A DNA stretch of 45,631 nucleotides from Candidatus Bathyarchaeia archaeon (GTDB lineage Archaea > Thermoproteota > Bathyarchaeia > 40CM-2-53-6 > CALIRQ01). The position numbers and the translations under genes were made by a program. Positions 40,137 through 45,631 of the stretch are shown in pieces. Position 1 is the first letter of the stretch. Each line of letters begins with the position of its first letter. Location of the stretch: NCBI GenBank assembly GCA_038843675.1, contig JAWBRV010000011.1, forward strand, positions 1 through 45,631. Direction: 5' to 3'. The notes beneath the pieces are model-generated. The model was not told where the DNA came from, searched no databases, and worked only from the letters and a program-made list of their open reading frames with translations.

Positions 40137-40829
40137 ATGGGTTTGTCGAAAGAGGAGATGGCCCTCAGGAGGGAGCGGGCCATCGAGGCCCTCGTGAGGC
40201 AAGGCCTGCTTAAGAGGAGGGAAGTCATAGAGGCCTTCCGGAGGGTTCCGAGGGAGCTATTCCTCCCGGAGGAAGTCCGGGATGATGCCTACGTCGACGC
40301 CCCATTGCCCATAGGCTATGGCCAGACCACGAGCGCCCTCCATATGACCGCGATCTTCTGCGAATGCAGCGGCATGAAGTTGGGCGATGAGGTCCTAGAG
40401 GTCGGAGCGGGTTGCGGCTATATGAGCTGCGTCTACGCCGAAGTCGTGGCCCCAACCGAAGGCCCCAAGGAGGCTTGGGGACATGTATGGACGGCTGAGA
40501 TAATAAAGGAGCTGGCGGAATACGCCAAGAGGAACGTCGAAAGGGCTGGATATGCCGACAGAGTTACGGTCGTACACGCGGATGCCTCCGGGGGTTTGGA
40601 TGATCGAAAGTTCGATGTGATCATAGTCACGAGCGCCGCGCCGGAGATCCCGAAGCCACTAATAGAGCAGCTGAAGCCCAACGGCGTTATGCTCATCCCG
40701 GTCGGCGAACTCTATTTGGGGCAGGATTTGATAAAGGTCGTTAAGAGGAGGGATGGCAAAATCCTCAAGGAGAACCTCGGGGGAGTAGCCTTCGTCCCGA
40801 TGCGGGGGAAGTACGGCTGGAGGGGCTGA
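40137..40829 (+). CDS. pcm: Protein-L-isoaspartate O-methyltransferase (PIMT)
   Basis: A 230-aa repair enzyme that methylates isoaspartyl residues in aged proteins using SAM. The diagnostic parts are FRRVPRELFLPEEVRDDAYV, DAPLPIGYGQTTSALHMTAI, motif I LEVGAGCGYMSCVYAEVV, and FDVIIVTSAAPEIPKPLIEQ with the following LKPNGVMLIPVG. ATG 40137 fits both the family N-terminus and the promoter; the frame is open upstream to 40065, but that part overlaps the promoter. Family length is about 215-230 aa. Confidence 0.93.
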   Translation: MGLSKEEMALRRERAIEALVRQGLLKRREVIEAFRRVPRELFLPEEVRDDAYVDAPLPIGYGQTTSALHMTAIFCECSGMKLGDEVLEVGAGCGYMSCVYAEVVAPTEGPKEAWGHVWTAEIIKELAEYAKRNVERAGYADRVTVVHADASGGLDDRKFDVIIVTSAAPEIPKPLIEQLKPNGVMLIPVGELYLGQDLIKVVKRRDGKILKENLGGVAFVPMRGKYGWRG

Positions 40830-40838
40830 GGGCCGCCA

Positions 40839-41252
40839 TCATTTTATTACCTTAACAGGTGGTGTAGTGGCGAAAATTATGATCATATCCTCATCGCCTG
40901 TATTCACCAATTGGCTTTCGGCTACCCCGATCGGGAAATAGATCACATCGCCCTCTTGGACCGGAGCGCTCATCTCCTTCCCGCCCTCGCGCCAGAAGAG
41001 CGTCCCATTCCCCTTTACCACCGCATATGCCTCCTCGAAATCGGGCGGATATTCTATCTCAAACCCCTCTCCCTTATCACGCGTATGGGTATGCCATCTA
41101 TGAGGGGATTTCCCCGGCTCGGCCCGGATTATGCCGAGGACTAACTTCTTCGATCCAACCACATCGGGGTGCACCATCCTCCGCCCCCTCCCGCCGCCGG
41201 GCCAAGTTATCTCCGGGACCTCGCTCGGTCTCACGATCCTAGGGCTTACCAT
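40839..41252 (-). CDS. Cupin-domain protein
   Basis: A 137-residue single-domain cupin. The first motif is PHRWHTHTRDKGEGFEIEYP with an extra HxH-like pattern (about 50-69), and E near 74. The second motif is DVIYFPIGVAESQLVNTGDE (about 101-120), where the usual His is replaced, so metal binding may differ from standard cupins. It might be an isomerase, a dioxygenase-like enzyme or a binding protein; no substrate can be assigned. A TATA-like box (ttaaatttt on the minus strand, about 41285-41295) lies upstream. It converges with pcm and precedes hydA on the same strand but is probably a separate unit. Confidence 0.8.
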   Translation of the reverse strand: MVSPRIVRPSEVPEITWPGGGRGRRMVHPDVVGSKKLVLGIIRAEPGKSPHRWHTHTRDKGEGFEIEYPPDFEEAYAVVKGNGTLFWREGGKEMSAPVQEGDVIYFPIGVAESQLVNTGDEDMIIIFATTPPVKVIK

Positions 41253-41332
41253 GACCGCTCCGCCATTTCCATCGGCGGAAAGGAAAATTTAACGTTAGCG
41301 GCCCAGAGGAATCGAAGGGTGCCTCTCAGCGA

Positions 41333-42619
41333 TCATCCCACCTCGACCAAATGGACCGAGCATGAGATGCATGGGTCATAAGCCCTCACCAGCATCTCGC
41401 ATTTGAGGATCGCCTCCTCCGGGGATATCTCGCGGAGCTCCGGGGCTAAGGCTTCGAGATCCCTTTCTATGTTCCTCGAGTTGTGGGCGGTAGGCGTCAC
41501 AACATCGGCTTTTTTTATCATCCCCTTTGAATCGAAGGAGTAGCTATGATAAAGGATGCCTCTTGGGGCCTCCACTATCGCGAACCCATCCCCTGCCTTG
41601 ACCTCGAAGGATTCCTCAATGACGGGCCCCTTTTCAATCCTTAGGTTCTCGATTATGGAGACGCTATCGTCTATCGCGTTAATGAGCTCTATGGCCCTGG
41701 CGAGCACAGCCATGAATGGATTGAAGACCGGGGGCTTGAAGCCAACCCTCTTCGCCGCCTCCTTCGCATCATCGGAGAGCTTATCGAAGTTCAGGTTAAC
41801 CCTCGCCAATGGGCCAACCAAGAACGAATCGCGTCCCCTCACGATCGATCGCTTGGTCCAAGAGTAATCTGTATGCGTCTCCTCAATATGGGCCCTATAC
41901 TCCCTCGGGGATATGTCCAAGCCCTCGGTCGATATAAGGCGCCCCTCGTTTATGGCATATTGATCCTCCTGCGATAGCGCGATGTGCTCACATCTCCTCT
42001 CGAAATCCGGTATATCCAAATCGGCCACGAAATCAACGCCCTCCATCGCGAAGCCCTTCATCGCGAGCAGCTCCATCTTGGCCCATTCCAGATCGGCCTT
42101 GGTCGGTATTCTCGTGAACCCGTTCACGACGAGCGTTACGGGATGTATCGCCCTCCCGCCAAACCTCTCAGTTATATCATCACCAACCTTCTTCAGCCTT
42201 ATGGCGTTTCTGACCAAATCCGGATGCTCGCTCGCCATGGAGATAATATCCGGCTTCCCAAAATAGTCTGGGACCGAGAGGAAGTAAACGCTCAGCGCAT
42301 GGCTCGATATATGGTTCGCATAATTCAACAGCTTCCTCAGGGCCCTAGTTTGATCATCCACCTCGATGCCCAATCCGTCCTCGACGGCTTCTAGGGCCGC
42401 GACCTGATGAGGCACGTGGCATATGCCGCATATCCGGGACGCTATCTCATGGGCCTCGCCGCATCTCCTCCCTATCATGAAGGACTCGAAGAAGCGCGGC
42501 GGCTCGAAGACCGCCAACTTGGCTTCTTCGACCCTCCCGCCCACGACCTTTATCAATACCTCCGCTTGGCCCTCAATCCTGGCCACGTAATCGACCCTTA
42601 TCTCCCTAACTTGGCTCAT
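41333..42619 (-). CDS. hydA: HydA, [NiFe]-hydrogenase large subunit (group 3b)
   Basis: A 428-aa catalytic subunit of a cytoplasmic NAD(P)-linked hydrogenase. Ligand motifs are RICGICHVPHQ (Cys 64/67) and DPCISCSVH (Cys 417/420, His 423). Only five residues (LVEVG) follow that His, a very short maturation tail like that of Pyrococcus HydA. ATG 42619 overlaps the hydD stop (ATGA). The order hydB-hydG-hydD-hydA is that of sulfhydrogenases (H2 with NADPH, and S0/polysulfide reduction). It ends the operon, 81 nt before the cupin gene. Confidence 0.93.
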   Translation of the reverse strand: MSQVREIRVDYVARIEGQAEVLIKVVGGRVEEAKLAVFEPPRFFESFMIGRRCGEAHEIASRICGICHVPHQVAALEAVEDGLGIEVDDQTRALRKLLNYANHISSHALSVYFLSVPDYFGKPDIISMASEHPDLVRNAIRLKKVGDDITERFGGRAIHPVTLVVNGFTRIPTKADLEWAKMELLAMKGFAMEGVDFVADLDIPDFERRCEHIALSQEDQYAINEGRLISTEGLDISPREYRAHIEETHTDYSWTKRSIVRGRDSFLVGPLARVNLNFDKLSDDAKEAAKRVGFKPPVFNPFMAVLARAIELINAIDDSVSIIENLRIEKGPVIEESFEVKAGDGFAIVEAPRGILYHSYSFDSKGMIKKADVVTPTAHNSRNIERDLEALAPELREISPEEAILKCEMLVRAYDPCISCSVHLVEVG

Positions 42620-43395
42620 ATAGCCCCACCAGCCTCCTTTGAAAAAGCCGGCATGAGCCCGGCGTATTTCCTGAACTTGCCGATCAGATCCTCCTTCGAG
42701 AGGCCGCACCTCTTGGCGAGTATTTCAGCCAAGGAGCTGGCGTTCGCATCGCTCATCGGGCCATAGCATCCCTCGCAAACCCTGCCGTTAGATGGGCAAG
42801 CGGCGCCGCAACCGGCAGCTGTTACGGGCCCCATGCAAGGCCTGCCCTCGCAAACCAAGAGGCATACGTTCTCCTTCATCTTACATTCGACGCAAACGGG
42901 ATGCTCCCTCAGGAACGGCTTGATTCCCAGCAGGGCCCCCTTGAGGGCCTCAAGGATCGTGTCCCTATGGGGAGGGCATCCCCTGAGCTCCAAATCCACG
43001 CGCACATGGGCGGATAGGGGATACACCTTCTGGAACGATTCCTTCTTCGAGTGTATCTCCAAGAATCGCTCATATACCTTCGCCGACTCCTGCGGCGGCA
43101 CCCAATTCACTATCGATGGCAGGCAACCGGTGCAAGCGCAATCCCCAAGCGCTATCAATAGCTTTGATCTCTCCCTGAGCTCCTTCAGCTCCCTTAGCTC
43201 CCTAGGGGTCGAAACTGAGCCCTCAACCAAGGCCACATCATAAGGCCCGTGCCGATTGGCGCTCGTGGCCATGTAGAAATAGGCCATATCGATCGCTCCA
43301 ACGAGGTCCAAGAGCTTATCCTCTATGCGAAGGACCTCCATTTGGCAACCGGCGCAACCCGTCATCTTGACCACGGCCAATTTAGGCTTCGCCAT
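42616..43395 (-). CDS. hydD: HydD, [NiFe]-hydrogenase small subunit (group 3b)
   Basis: A 259-aa small subunit with three [4Fe-4S] clusters. Proximal ligands are MTGCAGCQMEVL (Cys about 12/15), GDCACTGCLP and LELRGCPPHRDT. The medial/distal domain has HPVCVECKMKENVCLLVC, MGPVTAAGCGAACPSNGRVC and EGCYGPM. ATG 43395 was chosen because aggtggg lies just upstream, overlapping the hydG stop; GTG 43404 is an alternative. It is coupled to hydA by a 4-nt overlap. Confidence 0.92.
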   Translation of the reverse strand: MAKPKLAVVKMTGCAGCQMEVLRIEDKLLDLVGAIDMAYFYMATSANRHGPYDVALVEGSVSTPRELRELKELRERSKLLIALGDCACTGCLPSIVNWVPPQESAKVYERFLEIHSKKESFQKVYPLSAHVRVDLELRGCPPHRDTILEALKGALLGIKPFLREHPVCVECKMKENVCLLVCEGRPCMGPVTAAGCGAACPSNGRVCEGCYGPMSDANASSLAEILAKRCGLSKEDLIGKFRKYAGLMPAFSKEAGGAI

Positions 43396-43404
43396 AACCC
43401 CCAC

Positions 43405-44247
43405 CTATACGAGAAGGTCCGGGAGGCCCCTCAGCTCCGAATATGGGAAGACCGGCCCGTCCCTGCAAACGAACTTCGGCCCGATCTGGCAATGGCCGCA
43501 TTGGGCTATCCCGCATTTCATCCTCCTCTCCAGCGAGAGGTAGAGGTCCTTCGGTTGAAAGCCCATGGCCAAAAGGCCCTTGGCGACGAACTTCATCATT
43601 ATCTCAGGGCCGCACGTCATTACGATCGAATCGTTCGGCTCCGTTCGCATCTTATCGAATAGGGTGGTGACCACGCCCACGTTCTGATCCCATTCCATCC
43701 CATTTGGAACCGAGTCGACCGTCAGCAAGAGGTCCGCATCCGGGATTTCCCTCCAAGAATTGAACTCATCGGCGAAGAGCAAATCATCGGGCGTCTTCGC
43801 CCCGTATAATATCTCCAAGCTACCGTAGCTCCTTCTATTCTTCGCCACCAGCTCTATGACGGGTTTTAGGGGAGCGATTCCGATCCCCCCGGCCACTATC
43901 AGGATATCCCTCCCCCTCGCCTCCTCCATCGGCCAGCCCCTTCCATATGGGCCGCGGACCCAGACCCTTTGGCCCTCCCCCCTCCGCATCAGCGTCGAGG
44001 TCACGTTCCCAACGGTCCTAATGGTCGTCTCGAATATCGCCTCCTCATCGTCCCAAGCGCTGAAGGAGAAGGGCGCCTCCCCCACGCCTAGGACCGAGAT
44101 CATTATGAATTGCCCGGGCTTGAAGGGCGTTCGCAGCTTCTTCGATCCCCTCGGGTAAGATATGAAGTATGTATAGGTATCCGGCGTTTGCCTCTTTGTC
44201 CTCTTGATTACGCATTCCTCCGCCAAATATGGGTTCTCCAGCCTCAT
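43405..44247 (-). CDS. hydG: HydG, FAD/NAD(P) oxidoreductase subunit (group 3b)
   Basis: A 280-aa flavoprotein that exchanges electrons with NAD(P)H. The FAD part is FKPGQFIMISVLGVGEAPFS and WVRGPYGRGWP, the NAD(P) loop is ILIVAGGIGIAPLKPVIELV, and the C-terminal [2Fe-2S] site is KCGIAQCGHCQIGPKFVC. ATG 44247 overlaps the hydB stop (ATGA), and the stop lies just before hydD. It is a paralogue of the FlxA-like protein at 15072-15905. Confidence 0.93.
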   Translation of the reverse strand: MRLENPYLAEECVIKRTKRQTPDTYTYFISYPRGSKKLRTPFKPGQFIMISVLGVGEAPFSFSAWDDEEAIFETTIRTVGNVTSTLMRRGEGQRVWVRGPYGRGWPMEEARGRDILIVAGGIGIAPLKPVIELVAKNRRSYGSLEILYGAKTPDDLLFADEFNSWREIPDADLLLTVDSVPNGMEWDQNVGVVTTLFDKMRTEPNDSIVMTCGPEIMMKFVAKGLLAMGFQPKDLYLSLERRMKCGIAQCGHCQIGPKFVCRDGPVFPYSELRGLPDLLV

Positions 44248-45275
44248 AACCCCCTCAACTCCTTGGCTACCTCGGTTATATCTATCCCGGCCGGGCAATA
44301 CCTTATGCACCTCCCGCATCCGACGCATTTCGCCTTCCCATTGAACTCCTTGAACTGGGATGCGCCGCCCCATCCGAGGTTATGGCCCATGAACTGCCTT
44401 ATCCTAGCGGCCCTATCTCGCCTGAAGTTCCCGCCCAAGGCCACTTGGGAGAACTCGAGCAACACGCATGCGTCCCATTCCCTATACCTGATGCCGCTTT
44501 CCATTGGGAAGTTGAGCTGATCCCTCACATCGAAGCAGAAGCACGTTGGGCAGGAGTTGACGCAGAGGCCGCAGGCCAGATCCTTATCTCCAAGCCTCCT
44601 CCATATCGGATTATCCAAGTTCCTAATGAATAGCTCATCGATCCCCTCCAAATCCACCCTCTTCTTGAACTTGGATTTCGCGCGCTCTATCGCTTTGGCC
44701 TTCCTATCGAAGTCGTCCTTGGTGGCCGCCCTGCCCTTCGCGAGGGCGAGAATCTCATCCCCCCTCCTCGAGCCCGATTCGGCTAGGTATTCCTCCCCAA
44801 GATCGGTCAATAGGACGTCGTAACCCTTGGCGGGAGATGGTCCAGTCCCCATGGATTCGCAAAAGCAATTCTCGCTCGGCTCCGCGCAAGTCAACGCCAC
44901 AAGCGCTGTGCGCTCCCTCCTCCTAGCATAGCTTGGGGAGGGGAAGTCCCCCTCCAGAAAGACCATATCGAGTAATTGGAGGGCGCTCAGATCGCAGGAA
45001 TGTATTCCGAATATTAGCGATGGGCCATTCCGATCCTCGGGCTCCTCAATCGCGCCATCCATTCGGAAGGAGAGGATGCGCTCAGATGTTGGGATGAAGA
45101 ACTTTCGGGGCGGCAGGATCGTCGTTGAATAGCGCAAATCCATCTCCTCGGCCGACCCGATCTCATCGAATACCCACTCGGTTCCCTTCTTCCTCGGGCC
45201 AAATAGCTTGTATAGCTCGGAGAGCTTCGAAACGAACTCTCCTAAGGAATCCTTTGGAATGATCTTTCCTCTCAT
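44244..45275 (-). CDS. hydB: HydB, Fe-S subunit (group 3b)
   Basis: A 343-aa electron-transfer subunit, first gene of hydBGDA. It has a HydB N-terminal domain (STTILPPRKFFIPTSERILS, IFGIHSCDLSALQLLDMVFL, CAEPSENCFCESMG). Two C-terminal [4Fe-4S] sites follow, ACGLCVNSCPTCFCFDVRD and CVGCGRCIRYCPAGIDI. It should join HydG to HydD. ATG 45275 begins MRGKIIPKDSLGEFVSKL, with an AT-rich repeat-bearing promoter region beyond it. Confidence 0.92.
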   Translation of the reverse strand: MRGKIIPKDSLGEFVSKLSELYKLFGPRKKGTEWVFDEIGSAEEMDLRYSTTILPPRKFFIPTSERILSFRMDGAIEEPEDRNGPSLIFGIHSCDLSALQLLDMVFLEGDFPSPSYARRRERTALVALTCAEPSENCFCESMGTGPSPAKGYDVLLTDLGEEYLAESGSRRGDEILALAKGRAATKDDFDRKAKAIERAKSKFKKRVDLEGIDELFIRNLDNPIWRRLGDKDLACGLCVNSCPTCFCFDVRDQLNFPMESGIRYREWDACVLLEFSQVALGGNFRRDRAARIRQFMGHNLGWGGASQFKEFNGKAKCVGCGRCIRYCPAGIDITEVAKELRGL

Positions 45276-45326
45276 GGCCCCGACTTCCTTGCGCCTTCCC
45301 CAGACATTATTGAAGCCCTTTTACTC

Positions 45327-45418
45327 ATTCCGGTATTAGAAAAAGTTTTTCCTGAGCCAACTTGATAACATTGTGATAAAAAGTAAATACGGAATATATC
45401 CACAATTGAAGGATATAT
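45327..45418 (-). promoter_or_regulatory. Promoter/operator region of hydBGDA
   Basis: AT-rich sequence upstream of hydB. TGATAA occurs twice, at 45363 and 45374, 11 nt (one helical turn) apart. ATATATCC (45394-45401) and GGATATAT (45411-45418) form a perfect 8-bp inverted repeat with a 9-nt spacer. A T-rich box (aactttttctaat on the minus strand, about 45333-45345) may be the TATA region, although it is about 60 nt from the ATG. A plus-strand promoter (ggatatatag) could also be here for a gene to the right. Confidence 0.5.
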
Positions 45419-45631
45419 AGAAAAAGGTTCTATGGATAGACCATCCTTCCATGCTGGAGTTTTAGCGGGATGAGGGATTCCCTTATCATTTGAGGCATGG
45501 AGCGGTGCCTCCACGCCAAAAGCGAGTTCCCTCCAGAGGGCTTGGCGGATTGGGACCCGGGAGCATCGCGGCCGGCCCGCTTAATTTACGGTGCCCTTCC
45601 TACCTGAAGAAGGAGTCGAGGGTCCTAGTGG
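45419..45631. other. Right edge, no recognisable gene
   Basis: A short plus-strand frame starts at ATG 45499 (MERCLHAKSEFPPEGLADWD) and stops after 36 residues; the sequence then continues open in another frame to the window end. It may be the beginning of a gene lying outside, possibly frameshifted, but I do not recognise it. Confidence 0.25.

Noticed and set aside
41333-42709. Start of hydA at 42709
   Set aside because: The added residues are the out-of-frame end of hydD; ATG 42619 with an ATGA overlap begins at the conserved N-terminus.
1-45631. tRNA or rRNA genes
   Set aside because: I looked for cloverleaf arms, T-loop GTTCRA sequences and conserved rRNA segments and found none that hold together.
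1-45631. Insertion sequences or transposase genes
   Set aside because: No transposase-like protein or flanking terminal inverted repeats were recognised; the duplicated coiled-coil genes have no associated recombinase.

Overview
The window looks like archaeal DNA, most likely from an uncultivated thermophilic member of the Thermoproteota (a Bathyarchaeia- or Korarchaeia-like lineage). Supporting signs are TATA-type promoters about 25-35 nt before start codons, many leaderless-looking starts, frequent TTG and GTG starts, heavy use of AGG/AGA arginine and ATA isoleucine codons, and archaeal families (DUF371, PhoU with an AbrB-like N-terminus, PRC-barrel/zinc-ribbon, RHH-DUF5678, HdrABC-MvhADG). 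The lineage is an inference. No rRNA, tRNA or mcr gene is visible.

Positions 1-14.2 kb are an accessory, surface-glycan region. A minus-strand operon encodes a Wzm/Wzt-type polysaccharide ABC exporter and a GT2 glycosyltransferase (3389-750). A plus-strand set (6043-12635) encodes two GT4-type glycosyltransferase proteins (one with two catalytic domains), a sugar-1-phosphate nucleotidyltransferase, a nucleotide-sugar epimerase/dehydratase and a methyltransferase. The last two genes of that set (9146-12635) are clearly AT-richer than everything around them and look imported. On both sides lie decaying genes: two copies of a coiled-coil/tail-anchored protein (one broken), a frameshifted coiled-coil gene, a frameshifted VapC/PIN toxin, a frameshifted GalU-type uridylyltransferase, a remnant of a membrane-anchored protein and a PD-(D/E)XK-like fragment. 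There is also a striking phased iteron-like array at 3959-4101.

Positions 14.2-36.8 kb are a hydrogen/electron-bifurcation region. A minus-strand operon of eleven genes (28427 to 15072) starts with a Cys4-GAF sensor. It then encodes NuoE/HoxE-like, NuoF fused to a GltD-like flavoprotein, a NuoG-like protein without a catalytic Cys/Sec, a short HoxY-like small subunit, a HoxH-like large subunit, HdrA, an MvhD/FlxD-like protein, and three proteins matching FlxC, FlxB and FlxA. Nearly all junctions overlap or are separated by a few bases. The operon therefore joins a Hox-type NAD(P)-linked [NiFe]-hydrogenase to an HdrA-Flx bifurcation module. Divergently, from a shared regulatory region at 28428-28515, run phoU, two small unknown genes and then hdrC-hdrB-hdrA-mvhD-mvhG-mvhA, a full Mvh:Hdr complex whose HdrC carries an N-terminal ribbon-helix-helix-like domain.

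Positions 36.8-45.6 kb hold a histone-deacetylase-family hydrolase, a small heat-shock protein, a PRC-barrel protein, DUF371, protein-isoaspartate methyltransferase and a cupin. They end with hydBGDA, a complete group 3b (sulfhydrogenase-type) [NiFe]-hydrogenase.

The region thus carries three different cytoplasmic [NiFe]-hydrogenases within 30 kb. By family they should link H2 to NAD(P)(H), ferredoxin and a disulfide/heterodisulfide. No maturation (hyp) or endopeptidase gene is in view.
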